From: Meghimatium bilineatum
Taxonomy: Eukaryota > Mollusca > Gastropoda > Stylommatophora > Philomycidae
Direction of reading: 5' to 3'
NCBI GenBank assembly: GCA_034231615.1
Contig: CM067299.1
Coordinates: forward strand, 13,135,863 to 13,199,862
DNA: 64,000 nucleotides
This document shows positions 1-11,344 of the stretch, piece after piece; the first letter of the stretch is position 1, and every line of letters starts with the position of its first letter. A program made the position numbers and the translations under genes. The notes beneath the pieces were generated by a model. It made no database searches, was not told the origin of the DNA, and was given only the letters and a program-made list of their open reading frames with translations.

Positions 1-173
1 TTCCCCTAATCTATGGGATTAAGAATATCATACATATAGTGTGTCATCTTGAGAGATTCAGGGGTACATCAAAAAACATATGGATTTACATGATAAAAAA
101 ACTCTTAAATATTTGAACAAAAAAATGACTTAGATATTTGAATATAATTGGTTTGTTGTTGCATAACCTACTT

Positions 174-976
174 AATCGTATAATACAGGGCTCAATAAAA
201 CCAACTAAATCAATACAGGGCTCAATATAACCAACTAAACCGTATAATACAGGGCTCAATAAAACCAACTAAATCGTATAATACAGGGCTCAATAAAACC
301 AACTAAACTGTATAATACAGGGCTCAATAAAACCAACTAAACCGTATAATACAGGGCTCAATAACACCAACTAAACCGTATAATACAGGGCTCAATAAAA
401 CCAACTAAATCGTATAATACAGGGCTCAATAAAACCAACTAAATCGTATAATACAGGGCTCAATAAAACCAACTAAATCGTATAATACAGGGCTCAATAA
501 AACCAACTAAACCGTATAATACAGGGCTCAATAACACCGACTAAACCGTATAATACAGGGCTCAATAAAACCAACTAACCCGTATAATACAGGGCTCAAT
601 AACACCAACTAAATCGTATAATACAGGGCTCAATAAAACCAACTAAACCGTATAATACAGGGCTCAATAACACCAACTAAATCGTATAATACAGGGCTTA
701 ATAAAACCAATTAAATCGTATAATATAGGGTTCAATAAAACCAACTAAACCGTATAATACAGGGCTCAATAACACCAACTAAATCGTATAATACAGGGCT
801 CAATAAAACCAACTAAATCGTATAATATAGGGTTCAATATAACCAACTAAACCGTATAATATAGGGTTCAATAAAACCAACTAAACCATATAATACCGGG
901 TTCAATATAACCAACCAAACCGTATAATATAGGGCTCAATAAAACCAACTTAACCATATAATACTGGGCTCAATAA
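174..976. repeat. 34-bp minisatellite, about 23-24 copies
   Basis: Head-to-tail units of 34 bp, each containing AATACAGGGCTCAATAAAAC followed by CAACTAAAYCGTAT. The 5' copies are nearly identical. The 3' copies (from about 700) carry TATAGGGTTC-type variants, so homogenisation is stronger at the left. No coding potential is evident. Bases 1-173 before it show nothing recognisable. Confidence 0.95.
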
Positions 977-1140
977 AAGAAAAAAAGTGAAGATAATGTT
1001 CAAACCACTCACACCCCCTAACCCCACTTGACGACGACCCTTATATTTTCAGTCACAGTATGTGTGAGGCTTTTGTCACGTTTTTCTATAGGTGTTTTAT
1101 TGATGTGAAAGTGTCTGAGTTCAGGGGCCAGTACATATAA

Positions 1141-1400
1141 TGAATTTTAAATTAATTCATGACATGCAGTAAAAATGTCTCGGTGGGCTGGATTTGGCCC
1201 GCCGGCCCTACTTTTACCACACGTGACCAATCGCTGGTATTAGACAAATCAACAGAATCCAGACACGCCTTTTGGCATCATGTTTTGGATTATGTCAGTG
1301 AAGCTCGTTGGTCAGCGTTGCCACAAAGGTGACACAAAATGTATAAATAGTGACCGACGAAATTCACGGCAGCTATAGAAAACATGACGTCAAAAGGTTT
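1141..1400. repeat. Interspersed element with a conserved hairpin (copy 1)
   Basis: Contains a GGATTTGGCCCGCCGGCC segment of the kind seen near the ends of hAT-like repeats. Downstream is a stem of about 16 bp (1298-1313 pairing with 1352-1367) around a ~38-bp loop. A second copy with the same order of parts and a compensated stem lies at 3465-3700. Probably a non-autonomous DNA element; the class is uncertain. Confidence 0.5.
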
Positions 1401-1429
1401 GTTTGAGTTCTGTTGATAATTCTTACAGC

Positions 1430-1640
1430 TGACGAGAATTGAACCAGGTCTGTTCTAGCAGCACCGAATCGCTTTGCAACACAAGTAAACAGGTTTTCCG
1501 TACTTTACCAACCACATCCCCCAAATAAGATGTGGCGCGGTCTTTCAGCCTGTGTACTCAAGTCACTGAGAATAGACCAATCTAAACAAGGACTATTACA
1601 ACATTAACGAACATCCCCCTGTACAAGTATATTGGTAGGT
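1430..1640 (+). repeat. Interspersed repeat SINE-C, copy 1
   Basis: Shares GACGAGAATTGAACC, CCAACCACATCCCCC and CAAGGACTATTACAAC blocks in the same order with 15383-15493 (+) and, inverted, 15643-15850. On the opposite strand the first block resembles a degenerate pol III B box, so a tRNA-related SINE is possible but not shown. Confidence 0.6.
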
Positions 1641-1856
1641 CTTATACCAGACCTTGGTCACGGTTCACCCCTGTTTACGAGTATTGGTTCATGTAACGTG
1701 TGTATTTGTGTATGATTGTCCTAATACAAATTAAACACACGTTATCAACAATAAACACACTTTTTGATGTATCGACCATATACCTAGCAATCAATATGTC
1801 TAAGTTGCTATACTAACTTTAATGGCTGGTCAGTGAGTGTATTAAGATCAAAGAAG

Positions 1857-2134
1857 CCCGGGTTTCAGGGACCAAGGAGGCAGCAAAGAATAGCTATATT
1901 ATGACCTGTTGTACATTTCGTAAAATGCGACTAGACAGGTTTTTATAGGGTGAGATATGTTGTCCCATTCCATAAGGGGGTCAAAGCAATCCAGAAAACA
2001 TACTGAAATCGGGTGTGTCTGGCTGAAAGGCACATAAATCGCGGCCAAGCTGTAAACTATGACACAACGCGTTCCATTCTCCATTTTGCATCCTGTTAAT
2101 AGAAGTTTGAGAATGAACGCAGAAGAAGAAGAAG
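1857..2134 (+). mobile_element. SINE-A copy, diverged, full-length
   Basis: Follows the SINE-A order: CCCGGGTTTC head, AAATGCGACTAGACAGG (diverged from AAAGGCGACTAAG), TGTAAACTATGACACAACGC, then GTTTGAGAATGAACGCAGAA and a short GAA tail at 2134. More diverged than the copy at 7464. No target duplication was seen. Confidence 0.7.
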
Positions 2135-2747
2135 ACCAACGAGTATTATCCCTATCATGAGCATCGTTCATGCAATTGCATCACAGAACAAATGTCTGTC
2201 AAAGACTTGTATTTTCTTATTTCACAAGTGCGTTGCTAGGGCCTATCAATGGAACAAAGAATAACAATGGGGTCTATTGCACATTTTGTAAGAATCACGT
2301 AGGAAGGGTTGGGAGTGAAATTGAGAACCCCTATCACTTTACGAGCTAAATTAACATCAAAAAGAGCAATGATGAAGTTGGATGTGCGAGACTAAAACGT
2401 CAGATATAGAAACCAAGCTGTAAGACTGATAGACGCTGAAAAGGCATAGAGAAGTGACTTTATTGTACTCGAGTTATCCTATATGCATTCTATTCTTATC
2501 AGCGCCGTCCGAAAGTATCACTCAAAGAACATAAATCATTACTTCTTTAATAAGATCTCTGAAAAAAATATATTTTGCAAACAAGACGTCGCGGGCGAGA
2601 TTTGAACTTGGGACAATATAGCAACAGCGCTGCGGTATTCCAATAGGTTCTTCTAAAGCACAATGCTTGACCAATTGAAATTCTGAAAAGTTTGCTCGCG
2701 ATGGATAATTAGAGAGTTGGATGATAAAGCAAAAATGTTCCGATTAT
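2135..2747. other. Unassigned stretch
   Basis: AT-rich. A weak resemblance to a SINE body at 2240-2330 (GGAACAAAGAATAAC) is too decayed to assign. No ORF, splice-site pair or RNA gene was recognised. Confidence 0.4.
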
Positions 2748-2950
2748 GCATTTCCTTGCAGAATGACATTTCCTTGCAGAATGGCATTTCCTTGCAGAAT
2801 GGAATTTCCTTGCAGAATGGCATTTCCTTGCAGAATGGCATGTCCTTGCAGAATGGCATGTCCTTGCAGAATGGCATGTCCTTGCAGAATGGCATGTCCT
2901 TGCAGAATGGCATTTCCTTGCAGAATGGCATGTCCTTGCAGAATGGCATG
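2748..2950. repeat. 18-bp minisatellite, about 11 copies
   Basis: Units of TTTCCTTGCAGAATGGCA with a TTTCC/TGTCC variant. Because 18 is divisible by 3, several frames stay open on both strands and give repetitive peptides such as SLQNGM. These are array artefacts, not genes. Confidence 0.95.
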
Positions 2951-3072
2951 TGTATCAATGTTGGTGGAAATTATGTGAGGAAATAAAAAAAATAATATCA
3001 GTGCCTAAATTTACGTAGATAAATAAAGCAATACCAGTCTACAATTATGTGGAGAAAAAAAGAATAATATCA

Positions 3073-3352
3073 TTCTTCTTCTTCTGCGTTCGTTCTCAAA
3101 CTCCTGCAGATTCGAAGGATGTAGTCCGGAGAACGGAATGTGTTGTGTCATGGTTTACAGCATTACTGCGATATCTGCGCTTTTCAGCCTGACACATCCG
3201 ACTTCAGCACGGCTTTGGGTCACTGGCCCTATATGGGATGGGACAGCCAACTCCATCCCATAACCTCCTTAGTCACCTTTTACGACATGCTTGGAAGGTA
3301 AACAGTGTTGCTATTCTTTTCTCCCCTTTCGGGCCCCGAAAACACACGGGCG
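3073..3352 (-). mobile_element. SINE-A copy, full-length
   Basis: Reads on the minus strand from the CGCCCGTGTGTTTTCGGGGC head (3352) to the GAA tail (3073). A 7-bp direct repeat AATATCA flanks it at 3066-3072 and 3353-3359, consistent with target-primed insertion. The interior aligns by eye with 7464-7747 throughout. Confidence 0.85.
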
Positions 3353-3464
3353 AATATCAGTCTAAATTTACATACTTTTCATGTTCATATCGTTGTTATG
3401 TTTTTCCTAACTATTTCTGATGTACTTATTGACTTTCCCTAGTTCGTGGTACATTTAGATAATT

Positions 3465-3700
3465 TAGCAGCCCAGCACACACAAAAAATGGTACGGAGGG
3501 CCGGATTTGACCCAGAGACTGTATTTTGCCATGAAACTCCCCAGTATAGAAGACATGTGCACAGAAAACGTAAACAATACCTGAAGGGCCGATTTTGATT
3601 ATTTCCGTGAATTTCGTTGGTCGGCTTAGCTATTTTTGACATGCAACTATAAAAAATACCAATAGTGACCAACGAAAATTACGACAATAATAAAAAAAAT
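3465..3700. repeat. Interspersed element with conserved hairpin (copy 2)
   Basis: Same part order as 1141-1400: GGAGGGCCGGATTTGACCC, then a stem 3607-3622 / 3667-3682 (GTGAATTTCGTTGGTC against GACCAACGAAAATTAC) with a loop of about 44 bp. The stem differs from copy 1 at several bases but still pairs. Confidence 0.5.
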
Positions 3701-4296
3701 GTAACGAATGAAGCGCTAATTAATTGTGCACTGAGGTCTCACAGTACTGTCGAAGATCACAATTTTGCCCACGGATGAATCAATGAAATAGAACCATCTC
3801 CGAGAGAACATACCAAGTGTATAGACACTAATTTACATTCATCAGTTTCCATGACTAAGAATAGATGTATCTATGTTATCTTCTCAGTGATTTCATTTCA
3901 TCTTCCGTATCGTTCTTATTTATTTGCTTAAAGTCCGAAACTCACTTGTACGAAATCTAATTTGTTGTTACGATACAACATCGACATTCAGAGTAAAGCG
4001 AACACTAACTCAACTTAGTATAGAGAAAACTATATTTGAATATCGTATTGGAAGAGGATGGTCAGCATATTAACAGCTCTGGAGATCGAACGGCCACAAG
4101 AAAAATTGATTATCGATACAACTGGTAATTTAGTTGTTCTTGCAACCAGAAACGATTGTCACAGAAGACATTATAGCCAGAGTTACCATATGTCCCAGTT
4201 TGAACGGGATTTCCCGACAGGTTTCATGTTTTTCCCTGTCTCTATAACAGTTTGCTAACAAATAATTTGTCACGTGTATTTCTTAGGAATTTAATC
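3701..4296. other. Unassigned stretch
   Basis: AT-rich sequence with no convincing ORF, repeat or RNA. An open frame of about 66 codons at 4058-4258 has no recognisable motif and is probably chance. Confidence 0.4.
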
Positions 4297-4410
4297 AATG
4301 ATGATGATGATGATGATGATGACAATGATAATTAAGCAATCCCTTTTACTGTGAGCAAGTAGCGCTTCATAGTCCATAGCGTTTTTGTTATAGCTTCGCT
4401 ACGTTAAAAA
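4297..4410 (-). mobile_element. SINE-B 3' part with (ATC)n tail
   Basis: The (GAT)n run at about 4301-4322 followed by CAATCCCTTTTACTGTGAGC and CATAGTCCATAGCGTTTTTG matches the tail end of SINE-B seen at 6705, 19683 and 44888. On the minus strand the GAT run is the element's 3' tail. Confidence 0.5.
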
Positions 4411-5110
4411 CATGGCTGTGCTGGGGGTGGAGCGGAGAGTTATGGATAAATGTTTGCTCACGGCGAGGTATTCCACTGCACCAGTATCTCACGATGGTTA
4501 CATCCTGACAGGAGTGCACGTATACATCTTGATCAACTACATCAGCATTCTTCTGTCAGGCTTGTCGACCCGACTGCATTGATGACGTAACCGGAATTTA
4601 TCTTAAAATGGCATACCTCCATTGCAGACACAGATTCGTTGGGCAGGTCATTTGGTGCGAATGCCAGACCATCGTCTGCCAAAGATACTTCTCTATGGTG
4701 AGCTAGAGAAGGGTATACGATCTCAAGGTGGCCAAAGGAAGCGCTTACAAGGACTCGTTAAAGAACTCACTGAAAGCCTTTGAAATAGACCCACGATACA
4801 TGGTAAGAACTTGCACAAAATAGATCTACATGGCGTTCTAAAATAAAAAAGAGCGCATCATCTTGTGAAAAGAAGAGAAATTCAGCAGCTCATCAGCGGA
4901 GAGCAGCTATAAAGTCACGGATAGACAAAGATCCGTCTACAAGTCGTTATTCCATGTCCAAACTGTCCAAGGACATTTACAGCTCGAATAGGGCTCATTA
5001 GCCATCTACGAACTCATAATCAAGGACATAACTAAAATTGAATTTTCAAAAGTGGATGTAACAAATGGCCATCATCACTTGTGATGGACGAACAACAACA
5101 TACCCTGACG
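4411..5110 (+). pseudogene. RTE-like LINE 3' end with C2H2 finger, decayed
   Basis: A conceptual plus-strand reading shows the C-terminus of a non-LTR polymerase: IRWAGHLVRMPDHRLPKIL, then LYGELEKGIRSQGGQRKR. Shifted frames and stops follow, then a C2H2 zinc-finger-like tail CPNCPRTFTARIGLISHLRT ending NQGH. Such a finger is a known appendage of some RTE-type elements. Two antisense copies of the same 3' end lie at 17551-17928 and 55488-55700. The element is 5'-truncated and dead. The left boundary is uncertain. Confidence 0.75.
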
Positions 5111-5389
5111 ATGTAATCTAAACAACGTGTCTCACACCCAGCCAAGCCCACGGATAATTGGCGGGGGGGGGGCGAGAGAAAGTTGCTTGGAGGTTACTTC
5201 CTCCCTTTAAGAAGTCAGAACATGACAATTAGTACCAGGAAGCAAGCCCCCCCCCCCTAAATGGGTAGATCTCCCCTCCCCCTTTTTACTGTTTGTGCTC
5301 TAAAATGGACATTACCAATTCCCACAGCAACGATAAATGTACGTTTATTTTAAGAGAAAAAAATCCCCTTTTACTGAAGTCCCTGCACC

Positions 5390-5605
5390 TAACATCTATA
5401 TCGTAGTTTATGACGTCCAGGTGTATCAGAACAATCTATATAGTAGTTTAACACGTACAGGTATTATAAGAAACATCTATATTGAAGTTTATGACGTCTA
5501 GATGTATCAAAAACAATATATATCGTAGTTTATGACGAGCAGGTATTATCACAAACATCTATATAGAAGTTTATGACGTCCATGTGTATCATAGACATCT
5601 AGGTT
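5390..5605. repeat. ~41-bp minisatellite, about 5 diverged copies
   Basis: Repeats of CATCTATAT..GTAGTTTATGACGT..GGTGTATCA with a spacing of 40-42 bp. Preceded by homopolymer G and C runs at 5161-5275. Confidence 0.8.
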
Positions 5606-5883
5606 AGATGCAAAACCATCAAAAGGTTTTGAACCAAAAAAAAAGATTGTTTGTTTCAGATGACAACTGCATACATCATAATGATATCAATTCTTATCTA
5701 ATCTTTTGTTCCAATAAACAACGATATTTTTATTAATCAAACATTTTGGTTATTTCAATTCGGTTTTTGAATAATGCTAATAATTTTCCATCAGGTAATG
5801 GGCATTCAGGAGATATGAAATTACTGTTACTTGCAGACATTTGGCATTCATATATTCCTATCCTATATCCAACAAAAACACAC

Positions 5884-6022
<139 letters not shown>

Positions 6023-6704
6023 TGAATAAAAAGCAATAAAATAATATGGAAATAAGAATGCGATTTCCAATTAATTGTATTGTAAATAAAAGAATGACAT
6101 TCTCTCAATATTAGCATCTCAGAATCTCCACCCACTGCCAGACTTATTCATAGAATAAAGTGCCTCGCTTCTTTGCGTAAAAATATTATCTGGCATTTTG
6201 GTCATTGAAATGGCAAAACAAGCTTTTAAATTCAGCAATAAAAAAGAGATAAAATGCTGGTATAAAATGTAATGATGTATATGACATTGAAAAGTTGTAG
6301 AAGTTTTGACATATATAAACGTCACATGATATGCAATCTACTAATAGCATATTCATGGAACATTACTGATTCACGTAACAGGAGATAAATAAAATAATGT
6401 CATAAAAATTAATAGAAGAGCATGACAAAGCTACATTTTCGTGTAAGCAAATAAAATCTGGTTATTGTTGATCTGCATGTTCATATATCACTGAATGAAG
6501 ATTCAATAAAAACTGTGGAAATAAAGATTATGAGATGTTTTTATGAAGTTGGCATCGGATGTTCATGTCCTTTGACTCAAACATAATTTACCTTACAACA
6601 TGATTTGCTTAATTACTTTACGGCCATTGTTGCCATATTGGCAATTTAATGGCCACATTTTTAAATAGTACTAGAAATAGAAATTATATTTGACCATTAT
6701 TGTG
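6023..6704. other. Unassigned AT-rich stretch
   Basis: Nothing recognisable on either strand. Minus-strand frames of 68-90 codons here overlap the microsatellite or have no motif. Confidence 0.4.
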
Positions 6705-6790
6705 ATGATGAGGGTGATAATGAATTAACCCTCTTTAGCTGTGGGTGATAGCTCTAAAGTCCACAGCCTTTTTGACAAAATCATGGGTCC
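6705..6790 (-). mobile_element. SINE-B 3' fragment
   Basis: GATGATGAGG then CCTCTTTAGCTGTGGGTGAT and TAAAGTCCACAGCC parallel the block at 44888-44980. It sits directly upstream of the LINE at 6838. Confidence 0.4.
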
Positions 6791-6892
6791 TCAGCTGACT
6801 AACTAAAGTGACACTCAAACGTATACGGTTTCTATGAGGTTAATAGAAGAAATGAAAAGAAAAATAGACATCCTGGACATATCGGAACATAG

Positions 6893-7463
6893 ATGGGCAA
6901 AAAATGGCGTTTCACGCTACCAAATGGAGAATTGTGCATTTTCTCCGGATCAGAAAATGGTGGACAATGCGGTGTAGGCTTCTTCTTCTCCAAAAAATAT
7001 CAAACCTTCTTTATTGGGATATTAGCCATAAATGAACGTACAATCACTTTCAGAATAATGGGAGTTAAAATATACATCGCCATTACACAAAGTTTTGTCC
7101 TAACATCAGCGGCAGATGAACAAGAAATTGAAGATGTTTACGCTCTACTTCCATTAGCGCTCGACAAAATCAACAAACAAGCTATTAAGATATTTCTAGG
7201 CGACTTTAATGCTAAGGTAGATCATGTCAGAGATAAATACGACTTGAACCAAGATACACACGGCCTAGGCAGTAGGAACAATAGAGGGAAACGTTTGTTA
7301 AACTTCTGCACAGAAAACAACATGACAGTAATTAGTACATTTTTCGAACATCGCCCTAGAAGACTATACACCTGGAGGTCACCGGACGGAAACACAAAAA
7401 ACCAAATTGATTATATACTAGTAGAAAAAAGATGGAAAATAAACATTCTAGAATGCAAGACAC
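6893..7463 (+). pseudogene. LINE APE endonuclease domain
   Basis: The open frame (nominal start at 6893 is arbitrary) encodes an exonuclease-endonuclease-phosphatase domain. IFLGDFNAKVDH carries the catalytic Asp/Asn pair at about 7199. The block TWRSPDG followed by NQIDYILV is the conserved late motif of RTE-type APE domains. The frame runs on into SINE sequence after 7463, so the C-terminal third of the 270-codon reading is SINE-derived and meaningless. Function when active: nicking target DNA to prime reverse transcription. Confidence 0.8.
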
Positions 7464-7747
7464 CGCCCGGGTGTTTCCGTGGCCCGAAAGGGGAGGTAAG
7501 AATAGCAACACTGTTTACCTTCCATGCATGTCGTAAAAGGCGACTAAGGAGGTTATGGGATGGAGTTGGCAGTCCCATCCCATATAGGGTCAGTGACCCA
7601 AAGCCATGCTTAAGTCGGATGTGTCAGGCTCTAAGGCGCAGATATTGCAGCAATGCTGTAAACCATGACACAACGCATTCCGTTCTCCAGACTACATCCT
7701 GCTAATCTGCAGGAGTTTGAGAACGAACGCAGAAGAAGAAGAAGAGA
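7464..7747 (+). mobile_element. SINE-A, full-length reference copy with 14-bp TSD
   Basis: Inserted in the LINE with perfect 14-bp target duplications AGAATGCAAGACAC (7450-7463 and 7748-7761), which fix the element at 284 bp. The head is CGCCCGGGTGTTTCCGTGGC, an internal block is AAAAGGCGACTAAGGAGG, and the tail is GTTTGAGAACGAACGCAGAA followed by GAA repeats. I do not see clear pol III A and B boxes, so the promoter origin is unknown. Confidence 0.92.
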
Positions 7748-9470
7748 AGAATGCAAGACACTTTCACTTGCAGACTGCGACACTAATCATAGGCTACTCA
7801 TCGCAAAGTTCAAGTAAAAGATAAAAAAGACAACAAGAACAAGGGAAAGATATATTACATAGATGGAAGGAATACTGCAGTAAGATGTACAATGATTCAA
7901 GTAAAACAAAACACAAATAAGTACATGAATTTGAAAAAGAGCAAGAACTTACAAAGCAAGAAGTAATTTATCCAATAGAAAGTTTAAAGAAATGAAAAGC
8001 CACAGGAAACAATAGTTTAACAGCACAATGATACACGCATGGGGCGAGGCTGGAATAAAGATTTACCATAAACTCTGCTGCAAAATATGGGAAAGCGGTA
8101 CATAGTCGGGAGAAATGAAAAAAATCATTAAATATATCCCTCCCCAAAAAATGACGACCTTCAGATTTGCTCTTATTATCGAACTATAGCCCTTATAAGT
8201 CAAACAAGTAAAATAATGGTAAGCATCATAATGCAAAGAATCAAACTAAAATTAGAGATGGAGATAAACGAGCCACATGCCGGTTTCAGATCGGGCAGAG
8301 GAACAAGAGATAACATCCTTAACATGAGATTGATCATAGAAAAGTGTAGGGAATTCTCAATTGACCTACACATGTGCTTCATAGATTACTCAAAAGCGTT
8401 CGACTATACGTCCAATACCAGAAAATATGGGAGATAATTAACTACATGGGTTTTCCAAGACACCTGTCTTATCTAATAGAAGAGCTTTACCAAGAACAAA
8501 AAGCTGCAGTGAAGTTAGAGATCTCTAAGAGTGGGTTAAGGTACAGAGTGGTGTAAGGAATAGATGCACACTCTCCCCATACCTGTTCAACATCTACGCA
8601 GAACATATAATGAGGAATGTGAGAGAAGACATACACAACGCTTACTACCACGCTTTAAACATCGATGGTTTTGAAATCCCTGAACTACGCAACGCAGAGG
8701 ACATAGTGCTTTTTTAAAAATCATATAATGGGATTGGAACAACTAATATAGAACACACAAAAATTCAGCGAATCACAAAACTTATATTTAAACGCGCGAA
8801 AAAAATTAGTGGGAACAGATATAACATCACATCAACAAATAATTATCAGAATAGACAATACCGAGATAGAATATGTGGATAAATTCGAATACTTAGGAGT
8901 AAACATCAACGGTGCAGGAGACTACGTGGTACATATAAGAAATAGATTGACAATGGCAAATTATAAAATAACACGTTTGAAAGACATATGGAAAAAAAAA
9001 CCAGATTAGAAACGAAACTGCTAATGCTAAGAACTTTTATTTGTCCGGATGCTACATACAGCTGTGAAATATGGACCCTACGTAAAATAGCGGCAAAGAA
9101 GATCAACGCCTTTGAAGTGAAATGCTACAGAAAGATAATTAGAATATCATGGAAAAGAAGGGGGGAGATAAACTTAGATATTATAAAGACATTAAAGATT
9201 CCAGAGTGTTGGTTACTAAACACAATAGCAAAAAGAAAACTACACCTGCTTATTCATAGAAAAAGACACAACTGTTTAGAAAGACAAATAATGGAGGGCA
9301 GAGGGAGGAGGAAAGGCAGACCACGAAGACACTGGACTGACAACATTAAAGATAGCATGGATACGTCGTTGGAAAATTCAAGCCGCGTGGCTTTACTGAT
9401 AAGTGTTCAGGGAGTTCATCGGGAAGACATCGTTCCGGAGAGAATACGTCACATGACATGTTTCAGAATC
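7748..9470 (+). pseudogene. LINE reverse transcriptase and C-terminus, decayed
   Basis: Separate frames give AGFRSGRGTRDNILNMRLII (RT, about 8279), CFIDYSKAFDY (catalytic Asp region, about 8376) and LRNAEDIVLF near 8685, where the YADD box has become AEDI. FEYLGVNINGAGDY follows near 8886. The C-terminal frame 8988-9400 has SCEIWTLRK and GRRKGRPRRHWTDNIKDSMD, typical of RTE-type elements. At least three frameshifts separate these pieces. Confidence 0.8.
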
Positions 9471-9651
9471 ATAGTTGTGGTTGTGGTCTATGGATGCATT
9501 TTTAACTCTTTAAGGAAGATACTCCAGTACGGCGGTATTCCACAATCATCCCGTCCTGCCAAGAATGCAGCTTATAGACCTGGTACAACTAGTTCATCAT
9601 TCTTCCCTCAGATATGTTGACCCAGCAGCTGGAATGATGACAAACCTAGCA

Positions 9652-9912
9652 ACCCCAGCCACCTAGAGATCTGCCACAAAAGGACAAAAGATGTATTATT
9701 TACTGTCTGCATCTCTCAGTCAGCGATGCGTCCCATTTGACAGAAAATAAAATTTAAAAATCGAGACAAGAAAGGCAGTGACAATGAATTTTTAACAGGT
9801 GACAGTTGTCAGCCCGCCCCATCCCTTTCATTAGTCGCCTCCTATGGCATGCATGGAAAGAAGACTATTCTATGCAACCCTGAACTTGCAGGACCTGGTG
9901 GGCACACGGGCG
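9652..9912 (-). mobile_element. SINE-B 5' part
   Basis: On the minus strand it begins with the CGCCCGTGTGCC head shared with SINE-A (9912), includes GGAGGCGACTAATGAAAGGG, and runs to the block matching GGTGGCGG at 57821. It lacks the ATC-tail half. The closest relative is 57821-58090. Confidence 0.65.
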
Positions 9913-10127
9913 AAGTGCAATTATTGTTAACTGGTCAGTTTGACAATGTATCAATTTTTATTTTTTTAAATAAACATATTTTCGCGTTGGAAAACGTAAA
10001 AAGTAAGCAGTATGTGGGAGTTGAACAAGATCCGTTTAGATGACACCCACTGGTCTCGCAACTGGAGCCAATACATGTTCAGTCTACGACAACACGTTTC
10101 ACCAGCAGTTCATATTGTTCTTGATCG

Positions 10128-10365
10128 AATTGTCTATCTGTATTGATAGAGTTGTCTATCTGTGGCGGCTGAGTTGTCTACCTATCTTGGTAGAGTTGCC
10201 TGTCTTTGTAGAATTGTCTGTCTTTGTAGAGTTGTCGGCCTAACTTGGTAGAGTTGTCTGTCTGTCTTGGTATAGTTGTCTGTCTGTCTTGGTAGAGTTG
10301 TCTACCTATCTTGGTAGAGTTATCTATCTGTCTTGGTAGAGTTGTATATATGTCTTGGTAGAGTA
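10128..10365. repeat. 22-bp minisatellite, about 10 copies
   Basis: Units of GAGTTGTCTGTCTGTCTTGG plus TA, with CTACC/TATCTG variants. The left end is more diverged than the right. Confidence 0.9.
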
Positions 10366-10430
10366 AATTCAGTAATTGCTGCATGTCCTTGGCTGGCGAA
10401 CTCAACGAGAATTGTTAGTAATTTCTAGCA

Positions 10431-10740
10431 GGGTGCAGGGTGAAATGTGCAGGGTGAAATGTGCAGGGTGAAATGTGCAGGGTGAAATGTGCAGGGTGAA
10501 ATGTGCAGGGTGAAATGTGCAGGGTGAAATGTGCAGGGTGAAATGTGCAGGGTGGAATGTGCAGGGTGAAATGTGCAGGGTGAAATGTGCAGGGTGAAAT
10601 GTGCAGGGTGAAATGTGCAGGGTGAAATGTGCAGGGTGAAATGTGCAGGGTGAAATGTGCAGGGTGGAATGTGCAGGGTGAAATGTGCAGGGTGAAATGT
10701 GCAGGGTGAAATGTGCAGGGTGAAATGTGCAGGGTGGAAA
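10431..10740. repeat. 14-bp minisatellite, about 22 near-identical copies
   Basis: GTGCAGGGTGAAAT repeated with three GGAAT variants. The minus-strand frame (HFTLHISPCTFHPA repeats) is an artefact of 14 bp x 3. Confidence 0.97.
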
Positions 10741-10897
10741 GCCCAGATATCGCTAGAAATCATTCTGTCCTATGTGTTATGCTGATATTCTGCAGAATAT
10801 TGAGAATAGGCGATTAAGAAGACAGATATTATTTACTTAGTGAGGTAAGCGACCATACCCATTATTCTGGAATGCATACATTAAGTTTCCTTAACTT

Positions 10898-11076
10898 GTC
10901 TGTATGTCTTAACTGTGACAAGTTGTTCATAAAGTTGCAGACATTGGTCTGTATGTCTTAACTGTGACAAGTTGTTCGTAAAGTTGCAGATACTGGTCTG
11001 TATATCTTAACTGTGACAAGTTGTTCGTAAAGTTGCAGACACTGGTCTGTATGTCTTAACTGTGACAAGTTGTTCG
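10898..11076. repeat. 49-bp minisatellite, about 3.5 copies
   Basis: Units contain CTTAACTGTGACAAGTTGTT and AAAGTTGCAGA..CTGGTCTGTAT. The array ends where the SINE-A sequence starts (CTTGTTCTCAAACTTC). Confidence 0.9.
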
Positions 11077-11077
11077 C

Positions 11078-11300
11078 TTGTTCTCAAACTTCTACTGGTT
11101 AGCAGGACGCAATCCGGAGACCGGAATATTATATGTCATCATTTACAACTTGGATGCAATGTGATTCTCTCGACCGGACACATCCATCTTCAGCATTCAT
11201 TTTTGAATCACGTTAATCCCCTTAAGCGGGACAACCAACTTCGCGCACAAACCTACTTATTCCCCTCGTACGACATGCATAAAAAGACACTTTGTTCAGG
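11078..11300 (-). mobile_element. SINE-A copy, diverged
   Basis: Plus-strand text GTTCTCAAACTTCTACTGG, CGGACACATCCATCTTCAGC and CGTACGACATGCAT are reverse complements of successive SINE-A blocks. It is wedged between a 49-bp and a 41-bp array. Confidence 0.7.
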
Positions 11301-11344
11301 GAAATATCTGCACGCAGAACTGTTCTTGAGAAAGACTTGGTAAA

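Larger units (their letters stand above)
6838..9487 (+). mobile_element. RTE-like LINE, near full-length, decayed, split by a SINE
   Basis: An APE endonuclease part (6838-7463), a SINE-A insertion (7464-7747) and a reverse transcriptase to C-terminal part (7748-9470) read in one direction. The APE start (MKRKIDILDISEHRWAK-like, frames shifted) begins near 6850. The 3' end is GTTGTGGTTGTGG, suggesting a short tail repeat. Many stops and frameshifts make it inactive. The level of decay in the RT half is greater than in the APE half. Confidence 0.8.

Noticed and set aside
2653..2986. Hexapeptide-repeat proteins
   Set aside because: Artefact of an 18-bp array open in several frames on both strands.
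7464..7705. C-terminal part of the 270-codon frame as a real protein tail
   Set aside because: This portion is SINE-A sequence after the 14-bp TSD.
10425..10763. HFTLHISPCTFHPA repeat protein
   Set aside because: Frame of the 14-bp array.
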